From contig CAJFCV020000006.1 of the NCBI GenBank assembly GCA_904066235.2, positions 6,510,001-6,574,000 of the forward strand: a stretch of 64,000 bases of DNA, in the 5' to 3' direction. Numbering within the stretch: position 1 is the first letter of the stretch; every line of letters starts with the position of its first letter. Under the pieces are notes generated by a model that searched no databases, had not been told where the DNA came from, and was given only the letters and a program-made list of their open reading frames with translations. Of this stretch, positions 29,414 to 41,772 are shown piece by piece. Source of the stretch: Bursaphelenchus xylophilus (Eukaryota > Nematoda > Chromadorea > Rhabditida > Aphelenchoididae). The translations under genes and the position numbers were made by a program.

Positions 29414-31295
29414 TCAGTTGTAATGGTCAGAAGTATATTTTCGGACCTCACGAATCTTCGTCAGATCATCTAGGGTCACTTCCTGTAAATATTATAGTAA
29501 TAAACATTTTGTTTCTTTCATGCAATATATTTATTGTTTCTGATAAGTATTCTTTCAGACTTGTTATGTCATTTTTACATGGTATGGATACGTTCGGACC
29601 TCTGTAGCCGTGTGTTGGGGTATAGGAACCGGACCTCCGGGTTGCGCGGCAGTCAAGTAATTGGCCAAATGAGTGGCCGCAGACTCCAAAACTGGTAATA
29701 AAACAGCTGAAAATTATGGATTGGATTCTCTGATTACTGAAGCCCTACCTTTATTCAATTCACTTGTTTCGGAAATCGGGGCTGGCTCTTGGCTAGTCCT
29801 GGACCAATCTTTTTGGATCAGCGCTTCCTTCGGCAGGCTTATGACACTAGGCTGGATTCCCTCCATTTGTTCTAATTCCGGTTCTCTGAATCGGATAGTT
29901 TGGCTGAGCACATTCCCTTCTGAGAATTTGTCATTCTGGATTGGCTGTCCAGGCAGGAATTGGGGGAGCTGGGAAGAGATTGGAGGCAGTTGACCGAGGG
30001 GATATTGGGAAGGCTCAACAATGGAAGTTTGGCTAGATGGTATTTGAGGGATTTGGCCGGGGATTTGAGTAGGGACCAATGGATTTGGAGCGGACTTGGA
30101 GCGAATCTGCCCCGAGGGCACTCCTGCAGAGCATCCAACCCGACTTCTCATCTCTTGGGTGACTCTTTAAATTAAATAGGCAATTGATTTTCTATTTGTT
30201 GGGACTTACTTGAATATTCGAGAGTGACCGGGAACGATGACGTCGCAGGTGCAGAGCACTCTTTTCCGGTTCTCCAAGCCCAGCGCCGCGTTCCAAGCGT
30301 CGCGACTCCAGTCTTCGCCACTAGATAAAGCATCCAATTCAGAGTAAAAGAGGTCCCCTAAAAGAATTCATGTTTCGTTGTATCGAATCTCATTATAATA
30401 ATATGCTTACCGACAACTCCGACGACTCCCAAGGACGGGACCTCCCTCACAATTACACTCACATCTTGGTTCGTGTGACCAGGAGTATTCCAAACCTCCA
30501 CATTTGTCGTTAATCTCATCTCATTCTTCTGTAAAACATACATCTTTATACTAGTCGCGACATAAAGTCCTGACACATTTGCACTGTGCGTTTTGTTTTC
30601 CTTTCGCACTCGTCGCGGCAATTCCCCGTTTTTGCACAAGCGACATGCACTTTCGCGCGAGTTCGCCACTTTTCTCGCGCGACACCCGCGACAAAATGTG
30701 TCAGGACTTTATGTCGCGACTAGTATCGCAAACGTACAGTAAACAGTTCATTTCGGTTAAAAACACTGGAAATATAATCATATGGGCCGAATAAATGGCG
30801 GGCATTCGAGAATAAATTCTGCTGCCCAAAATGATCTGGATGCCCATGAGTGGTGAGGGCAACGTGGACTTGAGAGGGAGAAATCCCGAGGTTGGAAAGG
30901 GCTGCAATACACAGTGATATTATTAGATGATCATCACAATTAATAGTCTTGTTTGCAAGTAAATCACCTTTTAGCATTAATTCCGTGGTCTGTTTATCCG
31001 AGGCCGAGGGCGAATCAACAACAATTGCATAGCCTTGATCCAAGACAAGTGTCACCGAGGATACCATCACATAACCCTAAAGGATTATTTTTTTGTGAAT
31101 TAAAGTTACTTTTTCTGTCGGATACATCATTCCCTCAATCAATGGAATGACCCTGGTCGAACTCTCTTCAGTTATTGTTTGAGGAGTGCCTGAGGCAACG
31201 GCAGATGGAAGAGGTTGGGAAAGAACAATCTTGATCTTCTCATTGGTCAGAATCCAGGCAGTCAAAAGCAACGGAATCAGTCGAAGAGTGGACAT
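29414..31295 (-). CDS. Secreted metallo-beta-lactamase-fold protein, MBLAC1/SWIP-10-like
   Basis: Eight exons: 31110-31295, 30968-31076, 30738-30901, 30411-30528, 30210-30357, 29749-30164, 29579-29706, 29414-29482; phases agree, about 447 residues. It has a signal peptide-like N-terminus (MSTLRLIPLLLTAWILTNEK). The MBL fold shows the metal motif THGHPDHFG (HxHxDH), a later His in TPGHTNQD, the Asp in VVGDLFY and a final His in VPGHSR. This order fits the MBLAC1 group, of which C. elegans SWIP-10, a glial protein affecting dopamine neurons, is a member. The C-terminal 170 residues are Pro/Gln/Ser-rich and disordered-looking. ATG 31295 is chosen as signal peptide start; an upstream in-frame ATG at 31394 exists. 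Intron 3 holds a palindromic MITE. Confidence 0.82.
30551..30723. repeat. 173-bp palindromic MITE, CTAGTCGCGAC tips, TA duplication
   Basis: It starts CTAGTCGCGACATAAAGTCC and ends with its exact complement, flanked by TA at 30549-30550 and 30724-30725. Same family as 7873-8043. It sits inside intron 3 of the SWIP-10-like gene. Confidence 0.88.
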
Positions 31296-33102
31296 GATGG
31301 GCCGCGGGAAATCAAATGAAAACATGCGCAATTCGAAGAGAACTTGAAGAGATTGGGGCTGATCAAGTGACCAATTCTCTTCCCAACAGCCCATTCAAAT
31401 CGCCTCCGATCACTTTTTTCTTGTGGCCACTTCCGTTCCGAACTGTAGGCCCGATTCCCCGGTAATTCGGGGTTCCGGAGTTGCCGTTCGACCAAAGAAA
31501 CATGTTATTTTGTATTTGAGATCACACCTTTCTCTCTTATGACAAGAAATTATGTATAAAAAATGTGACTGTAGTTTCAAAACTACAGTTCCTCTCAGAT
31601 CTTTTAAATCACGTTTATTATCAGCAACGTTTGATGAGGTCACAAAACAGACGCAAGTAAAACATAAATAACTTTAAGAACATCTGAATGATGGATAACT
31701 TTTAGCCCTTTTACAAAATTTGTTTTGCCTCAGGCCAATAATAGATGGTTATTTGTTTCAAACAATAAGTTTTGATGTTATTTCTGAAAGAATGTTGCAG
31801 CATCCTAGGACTGGATACAAGCATTCTTAAAACATCTCCAAGAAGAGTATTTTCACATGAATACACTGTTATATTTGGTGGGAACCAAGCAATTTTGACG
31901 TATTATAATAAGGCCCTTGAATGTTCGCCCAACCGAATTTAAGGGTTCTTTTCCTGTTCAAAAACTATTTGACCACTACTTTTTGTGACGTAACTACTTG
32001 CTTTAAAGTGTTTGAATCAATTTGTAATAAAAAGTTGTGTTCCCCAATTTCTTCTAGAAGTTTCCGTATAACAAATAAAATAATTACCCGAAGAGGTTAC
32101 TTGTATACGAAGAAGGGGCTTTGTCACGCTCTCACAGCTCATCTCACCTCTTCCTCATGTTGTCATAATCAAAAATAAATATGATTACGGTGATGACTGT
32201 TCAAAGTGATGGTATTTTGTTGTTTTAAAATTATCAAACGAGACGTTAAACTGTGAACTGTCATCTTTTATTTTGACCTTTGAAGGTTTTACATCAATCC
32301 CGCCAAAATATTGCTTTAGGTGTTTTAAAATTGATGTGGAAATAATTAGTTTAAATTAAGTCCAGGTTCCGATGAAGAGGAAGAACCAAGTTTTGGAGCA
32401 AACGTGACCCAATAACTGTCAAAGCACTGGCTGTTTTGGTAGTTTGAGAGTGGTCAGAAGTCGAAAAAGAATCCCTTCCCCCTCCAGTCTTGGAGTATTT
32501 AATAGCGGTTCGATCGACGCCTCGAGGGTTTGGAAGGCGAGGAAGGGAGGATTCGTGGGGAGGGGCGGAGGGGGCGAGGTGCGCGAGACGAGATCCTCTC
32601 CAGCCATCGGACGCCGATCGGCACAATGCCTTCTACTCTTGTCTTCATTCGCAAACCTTTGACCCCCAAATGTTTTCATCTGATTCTGAATTCCCACTTT
32701 TCAGAAGTTTCTCGACGAAGTTTGAAGCGAGCTCTCAAAACACAAACCGGCTCGGTCTTATATGACTGCAAGATGTTTGCGGTGCTGGAAGCCGGGCGAT
32801 TCCTCTACGGTGACGTTCTTGTCGATCTCATCACCTCGGTGGTGTACCCCGAGGCCGACCTTAGACTGAAAGTGAGTCCCATCAGCTAGTTGTCAAGGTT
32901 ATTCCCTTATTATTCGTCTCCGCCAATCCCCTCTTATCAAAACAAGAGTTGTATAGTCGATTATACTCTCCACGAAATGCAATTCATTTCAAAACTCACT
33001 TGTTCTGTATTCTGATAAGACCTTCTGATAAACGAATACTTGCAGGGTGGCCTGAAAAGAGATACAAATGGCCTGGGGAGTTGGCTGGGGGTGGCGGGGA
33101 GT
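31296..33102. other. Intergenic region with an unassigned candidate exon
   Basis: From 31300 to 32560 I see no gene. A candidate upstream exon of the esterase gene lies at about 32626-32870: an open frame starting MPSTLVFIRKPL, continuing through MFAVLEAGRFLYGDVLVDL, and ending at AAA|GTGAGT, phase-compatible with the acceptor at 33044. It has no family resemblance, so it may be 5' leader. Confidence 0.35.
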
Positions 33103-34818
33103 ATGAGTGTCGCGAGTTTCCTGCTGTTGACCTTCGTGATTCTCTTGGTTGTCGCCATTTTGCACATCCCCCTTCCCTACGAGATTTGCGATCGCCATAA
33201 AGTCCAGTTCTTCGAGTTTTTGCTGAGAGTTTCCAATGAATATGTGGTAGGTTTTGAAACCCTGTATTACCCTCCCCTTCGCTGTGACGTCATTAAATTG
33301 TTCAGGGGAATGTGATCGAGCTCTTATTCGGAGTCAGATTGAGGAATTATTTTACCCGATTTGTGGCGGGGATACCATATTTCTTCCAAAGTAAACCCCC
33401 AAAATGGTGTAAAATCAGAGTGGAGAAGATCGCCGGCGTCAATTGCAGAGTGTATATTCCGGAAAAGTCGAAAAGAACGAGTGACAGTTTACTCATCTTC
33501 ATCCATGGTGGAGGCTGGTGCATAATGAAACCGAGTAAGTTCTCTCTAGGCAGCGGTCATCCATGCAGTCTCATGTGTAATGATCAGTGAAGTGCTTGCA
33601 ACGGAGCTCCATTTTTTTCTAAAACACCGACTTCTTGTTGGAAAAGCAAAGAAACTCGGTCATTGAATTCATTTCACGTGCCTTTCAGGATATTATGATG
33701 GTCCTTTACTGTCGTTGATCCGCCGAACTGGAACCCCGATCGTCTCCATCGACTACGACCTCTCTCCGGAGAAACAATTCCCTCACGCCATATTACAATG
33801 CGAGGGAGTCATTAAAGAGTTATACGAAAAGAAGTAAGAATCTCACACTTAATCATCTTCTATCTTCAGATTCGCGGATTACAAGGTGAACAAAGAGAAG
33901 ATGGTGCTCATGGGAGACAGTGCCGGAGGCAATCTAACCGCAGTCACTTGTCAGAGATTGAAAAGACAGGGAAAAGGACATTACATTAAGGTACGCTGCT
34001 TAATTATATATATGAAATTATATTGAAAAAAATATCAAAAAGAACTCTTACAGTCTCAAATCCTCGTCTACCCTGTAATACACATGTTCGACTTCCTCTC
34101 GCCCTCGTATCAACTATATTATTATCGATACAAAGGAACTGCCCTTCTGAATCCATATTCCCTGGCCAGATGGTACCTGATGTATGTGGGGATCGAGCCG
34201 AGTATGAAGAATATAAAATTGATGATAAAGAATCAGCATTTGCACAAGTAAGGGTTCCCCCTTGTAGGTACAACAATCAATCATCCGTTTCCGTAGAAAA
34301 TAATTTTTTTCAGAGAGGTTGTTGAACATCTTGAGAATACGGGGTTAGTCCACCATCACAGACTGCCTCTGGCATGGACCGACAAATCCACTTATCAGAA
34401 ACCAATTCAGACTTCGAATTCCGATCCTCAAGTAAGTTTTTAAAATTTTTTTTATTTTGACGAAACGTATAATAAAAATTGATTTCATGATTACTAAATG
34501 TCACACGGTAGATGATTACGTTTTTGTTTTCAGCTGGCCGAAAAATTCCGTCAAATCCTGACAAATCCGGACATCTGCCCAATAATCGAAAAGGATTTAG
34601 CGAATCTGCCTCCGGCGTTGATTATGACAGCTGGGATCGATGTTCTCAGAGATGAAGGGGTCCATTATGCAGCTCGGCTCAAGGAGAATGGGGTTAGAAC
34701 AAGGTGGAATCATTACGAATCAGCCTTCCATGGAGTTATGAATATGCCAAAGAGTAAACAAAGAAAGCAGATGCTGGACGACATCCACACGCATCTTCTG
34801 GAGCTAAAACTACTATAG
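33103..34818 (+). CDS. Arylacetamide deacetylase / neutral cholesterol ester hydrolase-like esterase
   Basis: Type II ER-membrane serine hydrolase acting on acyl esters or amides. Seven exons: first to 33246, then 33306-33534, 33689-33833, 33870-33990, 34054-34247, 34314-34431, 34534-34818. ATG 33103 puts a membrane anchor (FLLLTFVILLVVAILHIPLP) at the N-terminus, as in AADAC; an upstream exon could extend it. The catalytic set is complete: oxyanion motif IFIHGGGW, nucleophile in GDSAGGN, then Asp in AGIDVLRDEG and His in ESAFHGVMN. Total length, about 400 residues, matches the family. There is no close neighbour on the same strand. Confidence 0.87.
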
Positions 34819-35139
34819 TTGAATGTGAATCTCGTCGCTTCGGTGTGTGCAGTTGTGATATTTTAGCCTTGAATCTCTCACTCTATACTAGTCAATCCTT
34901 GTATTGTTTATACCTGGTATTTTTGTAACTTTTCTAATATTGTAAAAACTGGTGATAGTATCAAATACCTTATCAAATGTGATATAAAAGTTTAATTTTA
35001 AATTCTCAAGAATCAATTCAAAAATTTCCAAAATTTGCATGTTTCATTAAAAATAAATCTAATTTGGGAGAGAGCTGACGAGTTTCGTTCATTCTTCGGC
35101 TGGGACTGTGGAAGGCGGTTGACTTCACGAACTAACTCG
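34819..35139. other. Short intergenic region, no gene seen
   Basis: About 320 AT-rich bases hold the 3' end of the esterase and the promoter of the repeat protein. No clear motif noticed. Confidence 0.4.
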
Positions 35140-36043
35140 ATGGAAGTCCAATTCTGGAGTGCTTGGCTGTGGCTAGTCACCTTGCCCTTATCCTCAGCTC
35201 TGCTAGCCCAGTCTCTCGCTCTATGTGGAGGAAAGGTACGTTGATTTAGGAGGTTAAGCCACCTGGCTTCAGAAAAAGAAGAAGGCCAAGACCGATAATG
35301 AAACGGAGGATGAGCCGGCCGAAAAGTCCAAAACTGCCGCTGCCCCGGGCAAACCTGGAGCTCCAGGTGCTGCCACTGGAGGTGGAAATCCGAATGGTCC
35401 TCGGCCTCCAACTCAAGGTGGAATGGCGGGAACTCACGACCCCAACTATCAGGTGAGTTATGTCTGGTTACTGCATTTACCCTCTTCAGACGCTCAACGT
35501 CGTCGGCGGAGAAGTGTTCGGCGCCGACAAGGCCGGTGGTGCAGCTGGTGCCGCTGCTGCCCCTGCTGGCGGTGCTGGTCCTCGAGCTCCAGCCCAAGGC
35601 GGGATCGCCGGGACGCATGATCCGAATTATCAGGTATTGCGGTGCTTGCAATGCAAATTTTGTTTAGACTCTGGCTGGTGTTGGAGGAGAAGTATTCGGG
35701 GCGGATAAGGCCGGTGGAGCTGCTGGTGGGGCTGCTGGTGGGGCTGCTGGTGGAGCTGCTGGTGGAGGAGGTGCTGCGGATGCACCAAAGCCTCCAGCTC
35801 AAGGTGGAGTCGCAGGAACCCATGATCCCAACTATCAGGTAATCGTAATCAGCTCTAATTATTCTTGTTTAGACACTGGCTGGCGTTGGCGGAGATTGTT
35901 TCGAGAAAAAGGGAGGCGGCGGAGCAGCTGCAGGAGGTGCTGCTGGACCCAAGGCTCCAGCTCAAGGTGGAGTCGCAGGAACCCATGATCCCAACTATCA
36001 GACGCTGGCTGGTGTGGGTGGTGATGTTTTCAACAAGAAATAG
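35140..36043 (+). CDS. Secreted protein of exon-encoded HDPNYQTLAGVGGD repeats
   Basis: Family not identified. Five exons, all phase 0: 35140-35235, 35273-35452, 35490-35633, 35668-35838, 35873-36043. Exon 1 gives a signal peptide (through SSALLAQSLALCGG). The rest is four near-copies of a unit that ends AGTHDPNYQTLAGVGGD then VF or CF, separated by Ala/Gly/Pro-rich linkers of varying length. Each exon junction falls between Gln and Thr of PNYQ|TLAG, so one repeat is exactly one exon flanked by equal phases. That arrangement allows clean gain or loss of repeats. The second repeat reads TLNVVGGE. One repeat has GGDCF with the only Cys after the signal region. An extracellular structural or binding role is only a guess. 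Confidence 0.75.
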
Positions 36044-36155
36044 ATCTCCAATTAGAGTAAACTGCTTCCATTTGAGGTCAATATTTATTTTAACAAGACT
36101 TAAGGCAGTCGATTAGAGATTGTTGGTATGGCAGTGATAATATTATTATTTAAAA

Positions 36156-39100
36156 CTATTTCTGACCCTCCTGTTCGAGGCTGACCGTATTTAAACATCT
36201 TGTTGGCAGTGATTCAAATACATTCCGTAGTTTTTCGAGTTGTTTGGAGAGGTTGTCTACTTCCCGTTTAAGCAGAACCTTATCTTGTTCAGCCTTCTTG
36301 TTCAGCTCCTCCTTTACCAACTTGTCTAGCGACGCTTCTGCGTATTGTTTCTCCGCTTCATCTAGCAATCTTTCTAATTCCTCCAATTGTTCATCATTCA
36401 CGTTTTCCAGAGAATCTAAAGGAATAAAAAAATAATGTTTTGAAACGGATACGTTGTAGAATAAGGTTGTAAGCACTTACTAAGCAAGGAAAGAGCATTA
36501 TTAAGTTGTACTTCTGATTTGTTAAAATTCGATTGAAGGTTTTTAGCAGCGGTTTCGGCAACAATCGCATTTCTTAGAATCTCGGTAGACTTCTCGCTGT
36601 CACTTTGGGCTTGATTTTCGAATTCTCCTGTAGTGGATTCCAACTTCTGAATATTGGCCAGGGTCTCTTCCAGAATCTTTTTCTTTTCTTCTGCTTTAGT
36701 TTTGGTGGCTGTGGTATCCGCTCGCAATTTCTCGGCTTCCTAAAAAATCAATATTTTTTGACATTAAGTCTCAGATTGGCAAAATGTCAATCAAGAAAAT
36801 TATTGCGCATTGTTACCTCTGCGAGGATTTTTGCGTCTTCCCGAGCTTTTTGCGCCAGCTGGAGTGACTCATTGGCGTCTGAATTGGCGTTTCCAATGTC
36901 TTGCTCAGTATTCGCGGTGATCTGTTCGGCATCTTTGATTTGGTCTTGGATCTTTGAGAGTTGTTCCAGTTGTCTGAGGGCCTCCGCCTTTGAGGCATCG
37001 ATGTTTTGGCTGAAGTCGCTGAGAGAGTTGAAGGACTGTTCGGCTTCGTTCCAAGTTTTTGTGGCTTCATCGAACGCATCCTTGGCGTCGTCTCGGCTTT
37101 TCTCAACTTCAGCAAGGATCCGATCAGTCTCCTAGAAATTCACAAATAATTATAATAATAGGTGCCTATAATATATGTAGTTATTTGTTTTTTACAAGAC
37201 AACTTGCCTCTTGTTGAATTTTAGCTTCTCTCAGTTTATCCGCAGCTTCGGCTAATGTCCTTTGAGCGTCTTGTAGGGTTTCTTTTTGCTCCTCGATCTT
37301 CTCATTGGCATCAGTCAAAGAGAGTTGTGATTCTTCTTTCTGAAGTCCAGCATTCTCCTTGATTTCATCCGGGATGATATCAGGGAGCTTTGTTCCCTCA
37401 ACTACACTCAATGTTTGTGCCGCTTCATTATAAATGGCGTCGGCTTCTCTAATTTGTTCTTCGGCCAGTTCCTTGGTGTTATTCAACTTCTCGGATGTTA
37501 CTTCCAGTTGTTTTTGGAGGGTTGCGATTTGTTGACTGGTGGCTGATGCTCCATAGATAGCTTCATGGGCCTCGTTCAGGGCTTGTTTCGACTTGCTTGA
37601 CGCGTCTTCAGCCAATTTCTCGATGTTATCCTTCTTTTCGGTCTGGTCTTTGACCAATTTCTTTGATTCCTTTGCCAATTCCGAGAGTTTCTGAGATTTG
37701 TCGCCGAACCTGTCAGCGGCTTCTCTGGCCTTTCCAAGCTGAACATCTCCTTCTCTCTCCACATAGCTGATCGCATTGTCTAATTCTCTCTCAATTGCCT
37801 CGTTCTCGAGAGCTAGTCGTTGTCTTTCAAGTTCAACATACGCTGCTTTATTGTCTATGTCGTCAAGATTGTGTCTGATGTTGGAAACAGCCTCAGAAGC
37901 TTCTGCTAGGTTCCGTTTGACGACATCTACTTGACCCAACAGTTTGACGTCATTTCCATCTATAAGAGAATGAAATTTTAAGAAGTGACACCTACCGAGC
38001 TTGGACTTGGCCTTCGAATTCAGCTCTTCCACTTCTCCCTTGACTTCGCTGACCCGGGCATCGAATTCAGAATCCTCAACCTTGACTGGATTGTTCTGAA
38101 TCTCGTCTAAATTCTCTCTCAAGGTAGTAATACTTCCATTGAGAGTATTCTTTCGCTTCTGAATGAGAGTGTAACAGTCGTCACAAGATGGGCATCCACT
38201 GCGAAGGTCGTACTTGTTCTCAGAACACTGGTCACATCTTCTTCCTTCCACATTATTTTTGCAGAGACATTGACCAGTGTTGACGTCACATTCTCTGGAT
38301 TCTGATCCCAACTGGTCGCAGTCACATGGTTTACATCCTTCGGAGCCGAATCCAAAGTGATAAGGAGCGCATTGGTCACATTTCCTTCCAGTGACTCCAG
38401 CTTTGCATTGGCAACCTCCAGTAACCATGTCACAAGTCGTGTTCAGGCTGCCAATGGGGTCGCAGTCACAGCTTTCACAACCATTTCCAGATGTAAGGTT
38501 GAAGAATCCTTCCTGAAAAAGAAGTCTTCATAAAGAACATCCATATTTACTTGACATTTTTCACAGTACTGGCCGATGACATTGGGTTGACAGTCACATT
38601 TACCGTCTTCCTGATTACATTCAAGGAGATTGTAGTCAATAGTGGGTCTCTTGGTTCCAGGAGTGTAACAATTACAAGGTTTACAGTCCCCCTTTGGTTC
38701 GGCCAGAGCATCTCCCCAATAGCCGGGGGCACATTTCTCGCAATTGAATCCAGTGGTATGGTGGATACACTTTTTGCATTCTCCAGTAATTCTAAATACA
38801 TATGTTATAAAGATGTTTAGCTTACGTGTCGCAAATTCCGACGGCATTAGTGTCCACATTATCATTGCATTCACACTTCTTGCAAACCCCTCCATCGTCT
38901 GGATTTCCGTAGTATTCATCAGCACATTCATCACACTTCTTTCCTTGATATCCCTCAGGGCATTCAGTGCAAGTTGTAGTACCATCTGGCAGCAACATGC
39001 AAGGTCCTCCCTCGGGGCAATCGCATTGTTTGCAATCATCGGGAGTCCCGTTGAGAGCATCTCCATAGTATCCTCGAGAACAACGTTCGCAATTGTCTCC

Positions 39101-41772
39101 GTCAGTGTTGTGATTACAAATACAGACTCCGGATTCGGCATCGCAGGAATCCGAATGCTCGTTGCATTCACATTTGATACACTTGGCGGTTGGACCTCCG
39201 AATTTGATAATTCGTTTGTAGCCGGCTTCACAAGATTCACAGAATTGGCCAACGAATCCTTCTCCACATTTGCAACTCTCTACCCACTTCGCTTCTTTAC
39301 TCTCCACATTCTCTGGAACGATCAATCCAGCTGATCCGATGTAGAAATTGGACAAAAAGCCAACATCATTTCGACCATAGGTACCGCGGATCTTGATGGC
39401 AGTCAGATTTGCCAAAACACTGATAAAGTCAACCTCTCGAAGAGACGGACTCCATTGATAGATTTGGTTGGCATGAAGTTTAAATCGGTAGTTGACCTCA
39501 TTGATATTCGGTAGGGAGTTGTTTTGAGAGAAGATCGGGAGGGAGAGTTCTCGACCATTGGCTCCAACCAGAACAATATCCTTGACTGTTGGCTGAGGCT
39601 GTCCTTGTTGAACTCTCAGGGTAAAGCCAATATCTTGATTGTAAGCAAACCTCTGATCTCCCAAAAACTTCTCTGGAACGTAGAAATAGACTGGACTTTC
39701 ATCGTATTGAGTCACAGCGACCGCTTTGTCGAGCTGGGCCCATTGAACATCCACTGGATGATGTTCGGAGACTCCGCCTTTCCATTGCTCGATTCCCTCT
39801 TCGAATCGAGAGCTCTCGTTGAATGCATAATAGCCATCACTTTGCTGGCAAACAGAGGAATGGCCATAACAGAAACAAGGCGAACATCCGAAGACATTCT
39901 CGAGGTCCAGGTTAAAGTATCCAGGCTTACATTTGTCACATCGTTGTCCTTCCACATTAGCTTTACACGCACAACGACCATCGGAAGCAGAGCAGCGAGG
40001 AGTATTATGATCTGAACCAGCTAGTTCACAGTGGCAGTCTCTAAAATAATATAAATTTATAAGAAAGATACTAGCTCTTCCGGAAAGTCGCCGGACTGAA
40101 TTTAAGCGTTTGTGCTGTGCGAAAAAATTTAGGGCGCAAGCGACAGCCCAAAAAGCCTATTGAACGGTGCAAAAAGCAAGAAATTGCACAATGCAAACAA
40201 AAATTTTGTTTTCGCACAGTGCATGTCGCCGATTTCAGTCCGGCGACTTTCCAGAAAGACTAGTATATGTCCACTTACTTGCATCCAGAAGCACTGAAAT
40301 CGTAGAATCCATTCATACATTGGTCACAATGCTGACCGGTGACTCCAGGCTTACACCTACATTGCCCATTATCATCACACTGTTCGCTTTCTGATCCTAA
40401 AGGATTACAGTTACAAGCCGTGCAGCCGCGATCCCCAGGACGACGGTAGTTATTTGGAACACATTCTTCACAATGAGGACCCTAAAGACTAATGTAACCA
40501 ACATGAATACGATGGCTTACCTGAGTATTTTGAACACAATCAATGCAATGACCTCCATGTCCCGTTTCATTGTAAAGTTTCTCGTCGAAGAAGCATCGAT
40601 TGGCCATACCATTACAATTACATTCTAAAGAATTACAATTTTTCGGTAATGTCACATCATCACTTACCGACACATTCATTGGCATCAGTTGAAGTAGCGG
40701 GTCTCCAAGGGCGATCTACGTGGAATGGAGAACATTTCTCGCAATCCACACCAGCTGTGTTGTGTTTACAATTACAAACCAACTGGTTGGTTGTTTCTCC
40801 AGTAGATCTGACACATTCACTTGCATGCCCGTTACATTTACATCGTCCACCAACGGCAAAGTCAGAGATGGCATAATAATAAGAACGCAGGACTCGGGGA
40901 TCTCTGAAGATCTCATCTCCATACGAATTAATCCTGGTCAAAGTAATCCTAATCTCAGTGGCTGTAACCCATTCTTGAAGGACTTCTGATTCTTCAAAGT
41001 TCTCGGCTGAGGGGCGTCCATCGAGGGTTGAAAAGGCGATTGTAGCTCCAGTAATTGGAGAGATGTCAGAGAACTCCCGAGTACAAATGGCCTGGGCTTC
41101 GTTGTTTGGGAGAATGGGAGAACGATCGGGCAATTTGTACGTGGCCAGGCAAGAACCAGAGTAATATTGCCAGGGCTCCCATTCAGAGTCGGAATGTGTT
41201 TTCTTGTAAATGGCAAAACTTTCGGGTCTTGGACTGACGAACTTGATTCTTGTATAAGTGATGTCATAGGCCTTGTTCAGCTTCAATGTTAAGTTGATTG
41301 AAGTTGGATATTGCATTCCTTCAAGCATGGTGTCAGATTGCCACCACGTTTCATTGTCCGGATTGTTGAAGTCAGTCAGATAAGTAGTTGGATGCGATAG
41401 ATGGGGAACTCGGGCATCACACACTTCACAGACCTTTTTCAGACCCATATGTCCTGTTTGGACACAATAAGTTGTGGGCGCTCTTTCACCACAAGTATTC
41501 GTCGCTTCAACATGAAGATTGAAGGCTGCATTGATAAAGTCTGGGACACAACGTTGGGGCTGATTAGCCTCGTCATAACAAGGGTTCAGGGCTAAAGTTA
41601 CATTCATTTAGAAGTCAAAACCATTTAGAAAGTTAAGCTCTTATTCAAATGACTCACCTGGCTGGTAATGATGAGGATCAATGCTGGGTGTTTTCTCAGC
41701 CGGCTGTCCGATTGCCAGTGGCAGCAATAGAAGAACAAGTACCGGCCCTGAAGGCATTGGTACCGTTCTCAT
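36156..41772 (-). CDS. lam-1: Laminin beta subunit (canonical)
   Basis: Basement-membrane glycoprotein that assembles with alpha and gamma chains through a C-terminal coiled coil. Eleven exons: 41658-41772, 40668-41591, 40521-40624, 40279-40481, 38826-40040, 38551-38791, 37996-38512, 37208-37959, 36817-37131, 36481-36739, 36156-36415. Order: signal peptide ([20 protein letters not shown]), LN domain ([33 protein letters not shown]), LE repeats, the laminin IV-B (L4) domain, further LE repeats, then a long heptad coiled coil, ending [17 protein letters not shown] with the penultimate Cys that bonds to the gamma chain. About 1770 residues, normal. The donor at 37208 is a GC (GAG|GCAAGT); a GT alternative eleven bases further would add four residues. 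Intron 4 contains the CTAG palindromic MITE. Confidence 0.92.
40071..40263. repeat. 193-bp palindromic MITE, CTAG tips, second copy
   Basis: It starts CTAGCTCTTCCGGAAAGTCG and ends with CGACTTTCCAGAAAGACTAG, flanked by TA at 40069-40070 and 40264-40265. Same family as 26210-26401. Located inside laminin beta intron 4. Confidence 0.88.

Noticed and set aside
31921..32178. 85-residue plus-strand protein
   Set aside because: No signal peptide, domain or splice structure, and a base composition like the surrounding intergenic sequence.
35246..35823. Minus-strand Ser/Thr-rich frames opposite the repeat protein
   Set aside because: They are shadows of the GC-rich Ala/Gly/Pro repeat exons on the plus strand.
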